Below, piece after piece: positions 9,113 to 20,476 of a DNA stretch of 64,000 nt. Numbering within the stretch: position 1 is the stretch's first letter; each line of letters begins with the position of its first letter. Source of the DNA: Cupriavidus sp. D39 (GTDB lineage Bacteria > Pseudomonadota > Gammaproteobacteria > Burkholderiales > Burkholderiaceae). The stretch spans positions 1,240,001-1,304,000 of the forward strand of contig NZ_JAPNLE010000009.1 in the NCBI RefSeq assembly GCF_026627925.1. The letters run 5' to 3'. The position numbers and the translations under genes were made by a program. Below the pieces are notes generated by a model, which was given only the letters and a program-made list of their open reading frames with translations, did no database searches and was not told the origin of the DNA.

Positions 9113-10723
9113 TTAGTCGTCGATGCCTTGCGACTCCAGGTACTCGTCATACGTACCCAGGTAGTCGGTCAGCGTGCCGTCGTTGCGCACTTCGATCACG
9201 CGCGTGGCCAGGCCACTGACGAAGATCCGGTCGTGCGAGACGAAGATCAGCGTGCCGGCGTATTTGTCGAGCGCGATCTGCAGCGATTCGATGGATTCCA
9301 TGTCCATGTGGTTGGTCGGCTCGTCGAGCGCCATCACATTGTGCCGGCCCAGCATCAGCTTGCCCCAGATCATGCGGCCCTTTTCGCCGCCGGACAGCAC
9401 CTTGACGGACTTCTTGATGTCGTCGGCGGAGAACAGCAGGCGGCCCATCGTGCCGCGCAGCGACTGGTCGTCGTCGCCGGCCTGGGTCCACTGGCTCATC
9501 CAGTCGATCAGGTCGCGGTCGACCGGGAATTCCTCGAAGGTGTCCTGCGGCATATAGCCGACATTGGCGTTCTCGGCCCACTTGATGGTGCCGCGATCGA
9601 CTTCCACGCCGCCCTTGACGGTGCTGCCCAGCAGGCTGCGCAGCAAGGTGGTCTTGCCGGCGCCGTTCTCGCCGATGATGGCCACGCGCTCGCCGGCCTG
9701 GATCGCGATCGACAGGTTGTTGATGACCTTGCGATCGTAGGTCTTGGTCACGCCCTCGGCTTCCACGGCGAGGTTGTGCAGCTTCTTGTCGAACTCGAAG
9801 CGGATGAACGGATTCTGGCGCGACGACGGCTTGATGTCCTCGACCTTGATCTTGTCGATCTGCTTCAGGCGCGACGTGGCCTGGCGGGCCTTGGACTTGT
9901 TGGCCGAGAAGCGGCGCACGAAGTCCTGCAGCTCGCCGATACGCTCCTTGGCGCGCGTATTGGCCGCCACCTGGCGCTCGCGAGCCTGCATGGAGGCTTC
10001 CATGTAGTCGTCGTAGTTGCCCGGGTAGACCTTGAGCGTGCCGTAGTCCATGTCGGCCATGTGCGTGCACACGGAGTTCAGGAAGTGGCGATCGTGGGAA
10101 ATGATGATCATGGTGGAATTGCGCTCGTTGAGCACGTGTTCCAGCCAGCGGATCGTATTGATGTCGAGGTTATTGGTCGGCTCGTCGAGCAGCAGCACGT
10201 CCGGGTTCGAGAACAGGGCCTGCGCCAGCAGCACGCGCAGCTTCCAGCCCGGCGCCACGTTGCTCATGGTGCCCTGGTGCTGGTCGGTGGGAATGCCCAC
10301 GCCCAGCAGCAGCTCGCCGGCGCGCGCTTCGGCCGTGTAGCCGTCGTACTCGGCATACTTGGCCTCCAGCTCGGCGGCCTTCATGTAGTCTTCGTCGGTG
10401 GCTTCCGGGTTGGCGTAAATCGCATCGCGCTCGGCGGCGGCGGCCCACAGCTCGGTATGGCCCATCATGACCACGTCCAGCACGCGCATGTCTTCATAGG
10501 CGAACTGGTCCTGGCGCAGCTTGCCCAGTCGCACGCCCGGCTCCAGCATGACGGTGCCGGCGGATTGCTCGAGATCCCCGCCGAGGATCTTCATGAAGGT
10601 GGACTTGCCGCAGCCGTTCGCGCCGATCAAGCCGTAGCGGTTGCCCTCGCCGAACTTGACCGAGATATTCTCGAACAACGGCTTGGGGCCGAACTGCATG
10701 GTGATGTTTGCGGTAGAAAGCAC
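9113..10723 (-). CDS. ybiT: ABC-F family ATPase YbiT
   Basis: A 536-residue cytoplasmic protein with two ATPase domains and no membrane segment. The first Walker A is GANGCGKS, and the second is GENGAGKT. Two [10 protein letters not shown] / [11 protein letters not shown]alker B blocks and two signature motifs (LSGGEKGR in the second) are visible. ABC-F proteins act on the ribosome as translation factors. The start is the GTG at 10723, giving [20 protein letters not shown], which matches YbiT N-termini; the open frame upstream is untranslated. Confidence 0.93.
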   Translation of the reverse strand: MLSTANITMQFGPKPLFENISVKFGEGNRYGLIGANGCGKSTFMKILGGDLEQSAGTVMLEPGVRLGKLRQDQFAYEDMRVLDVVMMGHTELWAAAAERDAIYANPEATDEDYMKAAELEAKYAEYDGYTAEARAGELLLGVGIPTDQHQGTMSNVAPGWKLRVLLAQALFSNPDVLLLDEPTNNLDINTIRWLEHVLNERNSTMIIISHDRHFLNSVCTHMADMDYGTLKVYPGNYDDYMEASMQARERQVAANTRAKERIGELQDFVRRFSANKSKARQATSRLKQIDKIKVEDIKPSSRQNPFIRFEFDKKLHNLAVEAEGVTKTYDRKVINNLSIAIQAGERVAIIGENGAGKTTLLRSLLGSTVKGGVEVDRGTIKWAENANVGYMPQDTFEEFPVDRDLIDWMSQWTQAGDDDQSLRGTMGRLLFSADDIKKSVKVLSGGEKGRMIWGKLMLGRHNVMALDEPTNHMDMESIESLQIALDKYAGTLIFVSHDRIFVSGLATRVIEVRNDGTLTDYLGTYDEYLESQGIDD

Positions 10724-10951
10724 GTCTGGGACCTTGTATGGATGATGAGGCGCGGGACTTGCCGCGCTTGCCTCGGGCTGCCGCCTGCCAAGGGCTGTGC
10801 AAAATGCGATTCGCTTGGCTTCTTTGGCAACGGGGTGGCATAAAGCCAGGCATGGTGACCTGGCGGCGCGTTGGCGCGGGACCCGGGCAGGGAAATCGGG
10901 AAACAACCCGCGATTTTACCACTGGCGGGCAAAGGAACGAAGCGATAAGCC

Positions 10952-13149
<2,198 letters not shown>

Positions 13150-13797
13150 CTACCGGATGCCGAGCAGCTTGTGGGTCTGCAGCGAAAGGCGCCAGAGCGG
13201 ACGGCGCTGGCAGAACTCCACCGCCAGCGCGGTATTTTGCCGTGCCAGCGGGCCATCCATGGCCTGCACCAGGAAATAGCGGAAATCAAGGCGCTCGTAT
13301 GCGGCGAAATCCTGCCCATCCTGCGGGATCACCACCTTGAGCTCGTCGCCGCGCGTGACCACCAGCTCGGCGCCCATCTTGGGGCTCACGCAAACCCAGT
13401 CGATGCCGTCCGGCACCGGCAACGTGCCATTGGTTTCGATGGCGATCTCGAAGCCGCGCGCATGCAGCGCGTCGATCAGGGGCGCATCCAGCTGCAGCAG
13501 CGGCTCGCCGCCCGTGCAGACCACCAGCGGGCGCCCGGCGGCGCTGCTCTCCACGCCTTGCGGCCACTGGGCCGCCACCTTGTCGGCGAGCGCCTCGGCG
13601 GTGCGGTACTTGCCGCCCTCGGTGCCGTCGGTGCCGACAAAGTCGGTGTCGCAGAACTGGCAGACCGCGCCGGCACGGTCTTCCTCGCGCCCGCTCCAGA
13701 GATTGCACCCGGAGAAGCGGCAGAACACGGCTGCGCGGCCCGCGTTGGCGCCTTCGCCCTGCAGTGTGTAGAAGATTTCCTTGACGGCGTAAGTCAT
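13150..13797 (-). CDS. queE: 7-carboxy-7-deazaguanine synthase QueE (radical SAM)
   Basis: A 215-residue radical-SAM enzyme that contracts carboxytetrahydropterin to 7-carboxy-7-deazaguanine. The iron-sulfur ligands are C31, C46 and C49, spaced CX14CX2C, the variant known from Burkholderia QueE rather than the common CX3CX2C. A GGEPLLQ motif follows. The ATG at 13797 matches family starts (MTYAVKEIFYTLQGEG). It is the first gene of queE-queD-tadA-ldcA. Confidence 0.94.
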   Translation of the reverse strand: MTYAVKEIFYTLQGEGANAGRAAVFCRFSGCNLWSGREEDRAGAVCQFCDTDFVGTDGTEGGKYRTAEALADKVAAQWPQGVESSAAGRPLVVCTGGEPLLQLDAPLIDALHARGFEIAIETNGTLPVPDGIDWVCVSPKMGAELVVTRGDELKVVIPQDGQDFAAYERLDFRYFLVQAMDGPLARQNTALAVEFCQRRPLWRLSLQTHKLLGIR

Positions 13798-13975
13798 GCT
13801 GGCTGGTAAAGCTGTAGTTAGCTCTTGTAGGTGGTGCTGTGGGTGGTGCGGTGATGCAGTCATCATGCGGCGCGGCATGCCGGCCTTGCCGTGTGGCAGC
13901 CAGCGCATACAGGCCTCGGCCGGCCGGTACACGGCGCGCGGCGAATGCCGGACGGGCAACTGGCGACGAGTGGCA

Positions 13976-14014
13976 ACTTAATGGCCGCGACTTAATGGCC
14001 GCGACTTGATGGCC
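13976..14014. repeat. 14-bp tandem repeat
   Basis: The unit ACTTAATGGCCGCG occurs twice exactly and a third time in degraded form. It lies in the 300-base gap between queE and the LysR gene, which otherwise shows no gene. Confidence 0.7.
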
Positions 14015-14096
14015 AAAAAACAGCGCAAAAACCTGCGGCTAACTCGCTATTTTCGCACAGGAGTGCAATCCGCTCCAGCCACCTCCTTGATTTCCC

Positions 14097-15047
14097 CTAT
14101 TGCCAAGGCCCAGCCCAAGCGCTGGCCTTTGCCCGCGCCGGCCTAAAGTTGTGCCCAGGCCGCCTCGCGCAGCTTCCCCCGACAAAATCCAGGAAGCTCG
14201 CGATACGCGCCGAAAGCTGGGTGTTGAGGTAGTAGACCGCGTTGATCGATTGCCGTTCGTCGATGGTGTACCCCATCAGCACCTGCACCAGGTCGCCACG
14301 GCGCCGGTCCGCATCGGTCATGAAGTCCGACAAGCAGACCAGGCCCTCGCCCGCCAGCGCCAGTTGGCGCAGGGTTTCGCCGCTCGATGCCGACAGATGC
14401 GGCGCGATCTGCACCTCTTCGCCCACGGCGCCGCGCAAGGGCCAGCGATTGAGCGATTCGGGCTGGGTGAAGCCGATCAGGCTGTGGCCGGCAAGGTCCG
14501 CCACGCTTTCCGGCCGACCCCGCGCCTTGAGATAGGCGGGGCTGGCCAGCACGCGCATGCGGCTGCTGGCCAGCGGGCGGGCATGCAGCGTGGAGTCCCG
14601 CAGCGCGCCGATGCGGATTGCCACGTCGGTGCGATGCTCGAGCAGGTCGATGATCTGATCGTTGGTATTGAGCTCCAGCTCGATTTCCGGATACGCCCGG
14701 CGGAATTCCCCGATCAGCGGCACGATCACATGCAGCATGAAGGGTGACGCCGCATTCACCCGCAGCCGCCCCGCCGGCCGCTGGCGGCGCACGGCCATCT
14801 GCTCTTCCGCCAGTTCCACCGAGGCCAGGATGGCGCGCGCGTGGGCCAGCAGGGCGTCGCCCTCCTCGCTCAGCGCCAGCCGGCGCGTGGTCCGGTGCAG
14901 CAAGGTGGTGCCCACCTTGTCTTCCAGGCGACTGAGCGCGCGGCTGATGCCGGAGACGGTCTGCCCCAGTTGCTCGGCCGCGGCTGTGATGGAGCCGCTG
15001 TCCACCACGGTGGCGAAGGCCTGCAGTTCTTCGAGTGTGATCTTCAT
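14097..15047 (-). CDS. LysR-family transcriptional regulator
   Basis: A 316-residue LysR protein. The winged helix-turn-helix covers residues 3-62 (LEELQAFATVVDSGSITAAA), and the ligand domain starts near residue 92 (GRLRVNAASPFMLHVIVP). The C-terminal 25 residues are Arg/Ala-rich and atypical. It is divergent from an MFS exporter gene 214 bases away and probably controls it; that link is inferred from position. Confidence 0.9.
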   Translation of the reverse strand: MKITLEELQAFATVVDSGSITAAAEQLGQTVSGISRALSRLEDKVGTTLLHRTTRRLALSEEGDALLAHARAILASVELAEEQMAVRRQRPAGRLRVNAASPFMLHVIVPLIGEFRRAYPEIELELNTNDQIIDLLEHRTDVAIRIGALRDSTLHARPLASSRMRVLASPAYLKARGRPESVADLAGHSLIGFTQPESLNRWPLRGAVGEEVQIAPHLSASSGETLRQLALAGEGLVCLSDFMTDADRRRGDLVQVLMGYTIDERQSINAVYYLNTQLSARIASFLDFVGGSCARRPGHNFRPARAKASAWAGPWQ

Positions 15048-15261
15048 TGTTGAATATTAAGCAAACACTCGCTGGAAATCACCCTATTTTCTGCAATAAA
15101 GCTTGGCCGACGACTTGAGCGCCCCGCCGGCGCGAATGGCCAAGCACCCGAACCGTTCTTGAGTATTTATCAAGTATCTTATCCAGATACCCCACTTAAT
15201 CAGCAAGAAAGACAGCGGCAAACTGCGCCCATTCCATTACCGGACGCACCTGGAGCCCACC

Positions 15262-16464
15262 ATGCCCATTGCCCTGTTCTCACTGACCATCAGCGCGTTT
15301 GCCATCGGGACCACCGAATTCGTCATCGTCGGCCTGATCCCCACCATCGCCGCCGATCTACACATCACGCTGCCCTCGGCCGGCCTGCTGGTCAGCCTCT
15401 ATGCGCTCGGCGTGGCCATCGGCGCCCCCGTGCTGACCGCCCTCACCGGCCGCCTGCCGCGCAAGGCGCTGCTGCTGTCGCTGATGGCCCTGTTCACGCT
15501 GGGCAACCTGCTGGCCTGGAAGGCGCCGGGCTATGAATCGCTGATCCTGGCGCGCATCCTGACCGGCCTGGCTCACGGCGTGTTCTTCTCGATCGGCTCC
15601 ACCATCGCCACCAGCCTGGTGCCGAAGGAAAAGGCCGCGAGCGCCATCGCCATCATGTTCACCGGCCTGACCGTGGCGCTCGTCACCGGCGTGCCGCTGG
15701 GCACCTTTATCGGCCAGCATTTCGGCTGGCGTGAGACCTTCCTCGCGGTATCGGCGCTCGGCCTGGTCGCCTTTGTCGGCAGCCTGATGTTTGTCCCGGC
15801 CAATATCCGCCACGGCGCCCCTGCCTCGTTGCTGCAACAGGCCAAGGTGCTGGCCGAGCCGCGCCTGCTGCTGGTCTATGCCAAGACCGCGATCGGCTAT
15901 GGCGGCTCGTTCATTCCCTTCACCTTCCTCGCACCCATCCTGCAAGACGTCTCGGGCTTCAGCGCCGGCGCGGTCGGGCTTGTCATGGTGGTGTACGGCG
16001 TATCGGTCGCCGCGGGCAACATCTGGGGCGGCCGCCTGGCCGATCGCCACGGCCCCATCGCCGCGCTCAAGATCGTGTTCCTGCTGCTGTCCATCGTGCT
16101 GTTCGCGCTGTGCTTCACCGCACCGCACCGCTGGCTGGTGGTAGCGACCGTGCTGGCCTGGGGCGCGTTCGCCTTCGGCAATGTGCCGGCGCTGCAGGTC
16201 TATGTGGTCAAGCAGGCGGAGCGCTATACGCCGGGCGCCGTCGATGTGGCATCGGGCCTGAATATCGCCGCCTTCAACCTGGGGATTGCCGGCGCGGCCT
16301 GGGCCGGCGGCCTGATCGTGACCCACATGGGCCTGATGCATACGCCGTGGATCGGCGCGCTGGTGGTGCTGGTGGCGCTGGGCCTGACCGCATGGAGCGG
16401 CCGCCTGGACAGGCTTGAAGCGCAACCCACGGCTGGTGGCAAGCTAGCCGCTGGCGGGGCCTGA
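15262..16464 (+). CDS. MFS drug/sugar efflux transporter, AraJ/DHA1 type
   Basis: A 400-residue inner-membrane protein with 12 predicted helices. FAIGTTEFVIVGLIP in helix 1 and the motif-A-like loop GRLPRKALLL after helix 2 are typical of AraJ/YdhP-type DHA1 exporters. A GGAG ribosome site precedes the ATG. The divergent LysR regulator is its likely switch. The substrate is unknown. Confidence 0.9.
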   Translation: MPIALFSLTISAFAIGTTEFVIVGLIPTIAADLHITLPSAGLLVSLYALGVAIGAPVLTALTGRLPRKALLLSLMALFTLGNLLAWKAPGYESLILARILTGLAHGVFFSIGSTIATSLVPKEKAASAIAIMFTGLTVALVTGVPLGTFIGQHFGWRETFLAVSALGLVAFVGSLMFVPANIRHGAPASLLQQAKVLAEPRLLLVYAKTAIGYGGSFIPFTFLAPILQDVSGFSAGAVGLVMVVYGVSVAAGNIWGGRLADRHGPIAALKIVFLLLSIVLFALCFTAPHRWLVVATVLAWGAFAFGNVPALQVYVVKQAERYTPGAVDVASGLNIAAFNLGIAGAAWAGGLIVTHMGLMHTPWIGALVVLVALGLTAWSGRLDRLEAQPTAGGKLAAGGA

Positions 16465-16495
16465 GCCCTCATCGCTAGCCTCAGGCCGGCCGGGA

Positions 16496-16890
16496 TCACG
16501 TCTTTGCCCGTACGTAGCCCGCCCCGATGCCAAGCCCGCCCATCCAGAAACCCACCGCCAGCCCGATATTGATGACCGACGTATGCACGGTATTGACCAG
16601 CGGACCGGGATGGGCGGCCCGCATGGCGCGGGCCGCCATCGCCGGGTTCATTGGCACGCCGGCCAGGCCGATCAGGATCAGTCCGGCCACGCTGACGACC
16701 TTGTTGTCGGCAAAGCCCGCAAAAACGGCCAGGGTGATCGCCAGAACAATCAGGCCGCCCAGCAGGATGGGCCTCGTGTACCTGTCGGCAAATCGCCCCA
16801 CGATGGCGTTGCCGACCACGTTGGCGATGCCATAGACAACCAGCAAAGCGCTCACGGCGCCGGCCGAAAAGCCCGCCAGCTCCGTGAGCG
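16496..16890 (-). pseudogene. MFS transporter remnant (helices 7-12)
   Basis: From about 16885 the minus strand codes GFSAGAVSALLVVYGIANVVG through MGGLGIGAGYVRAKT, the second half of an MFS exporter of the same group as the gene at 15.3 kb. The N-terminal half is absent. The break falls at a palindromic repeat (16895-16918), through which the open frame continues without protein character. The C-terminus also looks short. Confidence 0.7.
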
Positions 16891-16894
16891 CCCG

Positions 16895-16918
16895 CCCTCT
16901 CCCACAAGTGGGAGAGGG
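16895..16918. repeat. REP-like palindrome
   Basis: CCCTCTCCCAC and its exact complement are separated by AA. This CCTCTCCC/GGGAGAGG hairpin type is a frequent extragenic palindrome in Burkholderiaceae. It marks the broken edge of the MFS remnant. Confidence 0.75.
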
Positions 16919-16984
16919 GAGCAACCCGGCGGTAAAGTAAAAGCATCCGTCGGTGTAGCCGTGATTTCCGCCCCCAGGCGGCAA

Positions 16985-17370
16985 TCACCTGCCCGCGATG
17001 CGCAGCGAGCCGTCAAGGTTTTCATCTCCCGTTATGGGGCGCCTCGTCGGCAGGCAAAAAGAGCGGAAAAGAGGGACCCATGTTTGAACATCGCCTTAAG
17101 GCGATGTGAGTTTGGGTCCCGGCCGCTCTTTTTGCCTGACGACGAGGAGTCTTTCGCCCCATCCGGGTCGCCTTCTTTGCCTACATTCTTGGCGAGACAA
17201 GAAAGTAGGTCGCCTCCCCGCAGGGGAGGTGAAACTGCCTTTGACGTTAAGCTTTTGACGTTAAGCAGTTGAATTTGCAGTGAAGCAGCGCAGATGGTGA
17301 ACAAGTAAGCGCTCGAGGGCCAACGCCACATCCAACGGCCGCAAGCGGCCACCCTTCCGATCAGTGTCGA
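16985..17370. other. Intergenic region filled with palindromic repeat
   Basis: This 386-base gap holds a 106-base nested palindrome (17042-17147). It is followed by AAGAAAGTAGGTCGCCTCCCC sequence with its own short inverted repeat (CCTCCCC/GGGGAGG, about 17213-17230). I see no gene. Confidence 0.6.
17042..17147. repeat. Large nested palindromic element (REP/BIME-like)
   Basis: Outer arms at 17042-17066 and 17123-17147 (CCTCGTCGGCAGGCAAAAAG and complement) match except for one base. Inner arms GGGACCCA/TGGGTCCC lie at 17073-17080 and 17113-17120. At the centre is a perfect 20-bp palindrome, 17088-17107. Folded RNA would form a long interrupted hairpin. Confidence 0.8.
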
Positions 17371-17877
17371 TCAGGACAGGCCGAGATAGTCGCGCTTGCC
17401 GATCGGCACACCCTTGTGGCGCAGGATGTCGTAAGCGGTGGTCACGTGGAAATAGAAGTTCGGCAGCGCAAAGCCCAGCAGATAGGACTTGCCGTCGAAC
17501 GTGACGGGCTCGGGGCGCAGCTTGAGCTCAATGGTGCGCGCCTCGCTGCCCTCGAGCTGGGCGGGCTGGATGGTCTTCAGGAAGGCCACCGTCTTGGCGA
17601 TGCGCTCCTGCAACTCCGGGAAGGTGGTTTCGGTGTCGGCAAACGACGGCATCTCGATGCCAGCCAGCCGCGCCGCGCAACCCTTTGCGCTGTCGCTGGC
17701 GCGCTGCACCTGCGCCCGCAGCGGGTCCATGTCCGCCACCAGGCGGGTCTGGATCAGGTCGGCGGGGTCCATGCCCTGCGCCTGCGCGAATGCGGCGCCC
17801 TTGTCCAGGATGGCCGACAAGCTGCCGAAGGCCCGGATAAAGGCCGGGATCGATACTTCATACATCGAGAGTGACAT
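17371..17877 (-). CDS. DUF1993 family protein
   Basis: A 168-residue protein with the DUF1993 pattern: an N-terminal YEVSIPAFIRAFGSLSAILD helix, then LIQTRLVADMDPLRAQVQ, and a C-terminal PNFYFHVTTAYDILRHKGV. The family has a DinB-like helical bundle of unknown role. The start at 17877 is the family-typical one. It is divergent from the LuxR gene. Confidence 0.87.
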   Translation of the reverse strand: MSLSMYEVSIPAFIRAFGSLSAILDKGAAFAQAQGMDPADLIQTRLVADMDPLRAQVQRASDSAKGCAARLAGIEMPSFADTETTFPELQERIAKTVAFLKTIQPAQLEGSEARTIELKLRPEPVTFDGKSYLLGFALPNFYFHVTTAYDILRHKGVPIGKRDYLGLS

Positions 17878-18291
17878 GGGGGTGTCCTTGGAGTGGTGAT
17901 TGCCAGACGCGGCGTCCCGCCACCCCGCAAACTGGGCCTGGGCGGGATGCGCGACACGGCGAGGATAAACCTTCCGGCGGTTTCTCGCCGGCCGGCTGCT
18001 GGCGGCCCCGGACATGCACAGCCCCGCGAGCAGGATTGAAGTCGCCGGATACATCTCCATGTGATATTTACAAATGCCTCGTGCACGCTTTACAAGGGCG
18101 GTGCGGATTTGTGGCCGTGGCGACCCTCCCCGCCGGGATCGCAAGCGCAGCCTGCCGGTGCTGCAAGACGCCTTCGGCGCAACCTGCAGCAAATGGCACG
18201 CTCTTTGCGGTGCAGGTGTTGGCGTGAAACAAATAAAGCGGCGCAACAGCAGCCGCATCATCACCACGTAGCACGTAGGGGAGCGTTGCAC
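17878..18291. other. Divergent intergenic region DUF1993 / LuxR
   Basis: The 414 bases must contain the promoters of both flanking genes. I see a GTAGGGGAG ribosome site next to the LuxR start but no clear -35/-10 pair and no gene. Confidence 0.4.
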
Positions 18292-19044
18292 ATGCACACC
18301 AGCCTAGAACCGGTCCGACAGCGCCGGTCGTTCGATGTCGTCCTGATCGATACCAACCCACTTGTCCAGCTAGCGTTAAGACAGATTCTCATCAGCATCC
18401 CCGGCATCGACCGAGTGGATTGCATGTATCCCGATGCACTGGCGAACTTCCACGCCCACGGCAGCCTCCTCGTGCCAACCGACCTGCTGGTGCTCGGCCT
18501 TAGCCACGACAGCGACGGCGGCCTTGGCCTGCTGATGGACGCATGCCGGTTCATCCGGCCGCGCGGCATGCTCATGCTCACGGAAGACACGCCGCTGGGC
18601 TGGGTGGACCAGGCGGCCGGCGACATCCCCTTCGCCTGGCTACCGAAGTCGGCATCGCTTGCCTGCCTCGACACAACCGTTCATCGCCTGCTCCAGGCAG
18701 GCGCGCAGCCACCCGCAGCCATTGCGCCTCGCGTGCTGCCGATGCCTTTACACCGCGCGGCCCTGCCCCCACCACTCATGCTGCAGGCGCCGGCCGACAA
18801 CCCGGAGCATGAAGAAGCGCGCCAGCTCGGGCTCACGCTGCGGCAATACCAGATCCTGGTGCAGCTGGCACAAGGCTATCCATTCAAGACCATCGCGCGG
18901 GCGCTGCACCTTTCCGAATCCACGGTCAAGACGCATGCCCAGACCATCTACAAGCGCCTGGGCGCCACCAGCCGGAGCGGCGCGGTGTATGCTGCCCGCC
19001 AGCAAGGCGCTACCTTGCAAGTGCTTGAACGCGCGAGCGCCTGA
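18292..19044 (+). CDS. LuxR/NarL-family regulator with atypical receiver domain
   Basis: A 250-residue protein. Residues 15-130 resemble a response-regulator receiver (VVLIDTNPLVQLALRQIL; the late Lys in AWLPKSAS is kept). The phosphoacceptor Asp is replaced by Gly69 in LLVLGLS. Residues 185-245 are a LuxR helix-turn-helix (LTLRQYQILVQLAQG, SESTVKTHAQTIYKRLGA). It may work without phosphorylation. No kinase gene is adjacent. A good ribosome site fixes the start at 18292. Confidence 0.85.
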   Translation: MHTSLEPVRQRRSFDVVLIDTNPLVQLALRQILISIPGIDRVDCMYPDALANFHAHGSLLVPTDLLVLGLSHDSDGGLGLLMDACRFIRPRGMLMLTEDTPLGWVDQAAGDIPFAWLPKSASLACLDTTVHRLLQAGAQPPAAIAPRVLPMPLHRAALPPPLMLQAPADNPEHEEARQLGLTLRQYQILVQLAQGYPFKTIARALHLSESTVKTHAQTIYKRLGATSRSGAVYAARQQGATLQVLERASA

Positions 19045-19054
19045 ACCAGCCATC

Positions 19055-19210
19055 TCAACCGCGCGCGCCCTCCCCGGCGTGCCGCCCGCTCACGATGCCG
19101 GCAATGCGTAGCCGCTGGCGCAGCGCCAGCAACGTTACCAGCGCCATGGCCATCGCCAGCGCGAGCAGGATGCCGCGAAGGTCGCGCCTGGAAGCCTCAG
19201 GCCGGCCCAT
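19055..19210 (-). CDS. Possible 51-residue single-span membrane protein
   Basis: The frame starts ATG GGC CGG inside the last codons of the nitroreductase gene and ends at 19055. It codes one hydrophobic helix (GILLALAMAMALVTLLALRQ) flanked by Arg residues. It would be translationally coupled to the nitroreductase. I recognise no family, and it may be chance. Confidence 0.35.
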   Translation of the reverse strand: MGRPEASRRDLRGILLALAMAMALVTLLALRQRLRIAGIVSGRHAGEGARG

Positions 19211-19793
19211 GCCACTCGCGTACAAACCCCTCGGGCGCCGGCCGGCTGGCCGGGCGCACGGCTTCCTTGGGTGTACCGACATACAGGAAGCCAACCAGCG
19301 TTTCCTCGTCGCCAAGGCCTAGTGCCTGCCGGACGCCTTCGTCATAGCTGTTCAGGCCGGTCGCCCAGAAGCCGCCGTAACCCAGGATATGCAGAGCGTT
19401 AAGCATGTTCATGGTGGCCGCGGCCGTCGCCAGCAACTGCTCGATTTCTGGCACCTTGTGCCCGCGCTCGAGATGCACGCCCAGCGCGATCAGCATCGGC
19501 GCGGCCATGGCCTTGACCCGGAAGCGCTCGCCATCGCTTTGCGGATCGCGAGCCTGCGCCGCCCGCACGAACACCTCGCCGAGCGCGGCGCGCGCCTCAT
19601 CGCGGATCACGATAAAGCGCCACGGCTGGAGCTGGCCATGATCCGGCGCCCGCAAGGCCGCCTCGAACACCAGGTCCAGTTCCTTCGGCGATGGCGCGGG
19701 CGCGCCCAGCGGCCACGGCGACTGCCGCGACAGCAGGAATTCAAAGGCCATCTTCTGCGGGCCGGAAAGCGCCAGATCGATATCGGCCGACAT
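19197..19793 (-). CDS. Nitroreductase family protein, YdjA-like
   Basis: A 198-residue FMN-dependent oxidoreductase of the minimal YdjA type. RQSPWPLGAPAPSP near the N-terminus and APDHGQLQPWRFIVI form the flavin-binding signature; GYGGFWATGLNSYD lies near the C-terminus. The start at 19793 (MSADIDLALSG) is chosen over an upstream ORF extension without homology. Substrate unknown. Confidence 0.88.
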   Translation of the reverse strand: MSADIDLALSGPQKMAFEFLLSRQSPWPLGAPAPSPKELDLVFEAALRAPDHGQLQPWRFIVIRDEARAALGEVFVRAAQARDPQSDGERFRVKAMAAPMLIALGVHLERGHKVPEIEQLLATAAATMNMLNALHILGYGGFWATGLNSYDEGVRQALGLGDEETLVGFLYVGTPKEAVRPASRPAPEGFVREWHGPA

Positions 19794-20119
19794 GACATCC
19801 TCTCTATTGGGTTCTGGCACGCTCGGCGCGCCAGTCATTCCTGGACGCTCGCTTGCGCCTACAGGGTTTCCGCGCTGCGCACAAAATGCATGGCCTGCGG
19901 CTGCTCGACCAGCACGCACTGCTTGCCCGTGCGCGTCGGGCATAGCGGTCAGGAGCGCGTAGCCAAGGTCCTGATATTGCCGATCGATAGATTATAAATA
20001 CGAATCATTGCCAATACGTGTGCTTTGTCGGGCATGCGGCGTGTCGCTGAACCATGACCATGTATCCAAATTTCCCAATTTGGGTAAAATGGTCCATATG
20101 GACTATCAAGGAGATGGTT
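19794..20119. other. Intergenic region before the zeta-like TA operon
   Basis: On the minus strand around 19859-19920 a short frame ends GKQCVLVEQPQAMHFVRS, which reads like the last residues of a lost gene; a stop codon lies just upstream of it. The right part holds the operator palindromes of the toxin-antitoxin operon. Confidence 0.4.
20066..20103 (+). promoter_or_regulatory. Promoter/operator of the zeta-like TA operon
   Basis: Two inverted repeats lie just before the antitoxin: CCAAATT-N4-AATTTGG (20066-20083) and the perfect 12-mer GTCCATATGGAC (20092-20103). TAAAAT between them (20085-20090) is a plausible -10. Paired palindromes here are typical of autoregulated type II TA operons. 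Confidence 0.6.
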
Positions 20120-20476
20120 ATGGCCCTACCCGTCACTACCGATCTGCTCGGCGAGTTGCCGCGTACACCGGCCTCCGAGGTCAAGAAGCATGGCTGGCGT
20201 GGCGTCATGCGAACAGTATCCCATCACGGCAAGGTGCTCATCACCAACCACAACGACCCCGAAGCCGTCATCCTTTCCACCCGCGAGTACACCGCCATGG
20301 TGGAGGCGGTTCGGGCCGCCCAGGCCAATGCCCCGGCCACGCTTGAGGCGCTGCGCAAACGTTTTGACGAGCGCCTTGCGTCTCTGGACGCCAACGACGC
20401 CGGCGACCGTTTGCGCGCCCTGGCCGGCCAACCTGCCCGGCTTGATGGAAAGGTGAAAGCCGGAACCGGATACTGA
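20120..20476 (+). CDS. Antitoxin, Phd/YefM-like
   Basis: A 118-residue protein. Residues 18-65 (SEVKKHGWRGVMRTVSHHGKVLITNH and DPEAVILSTREYTAMVE) fit the Phd/YefM fold, in which a DNA-binding N-terminal half is followed by a toxin-binding tail. It overlaps the toxin start by one base (TGATG). AAGGAG lies 7 bases before the ATG. It should repress its own promoter and neutralise the downstream kinase. Confidence 0.8.
   Translation: MALPVTTDLLGELPRTPASEVKKHGWRGVMRTVSHHGKVLITNHNDPEAVILSTREYTAMVEAVRAAQANAPATLEALRKRFDERLASLDANDAGDRLRALAGQPARLDGKVKAGTGY

Noticed and set aside
8306..10843. Very long plus-strand open frame of 845 codons
   Set aside because: Only its first third holds a real gene (from 8429). 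The rest is the antisense of the ybiT gene in high-GC DNA.
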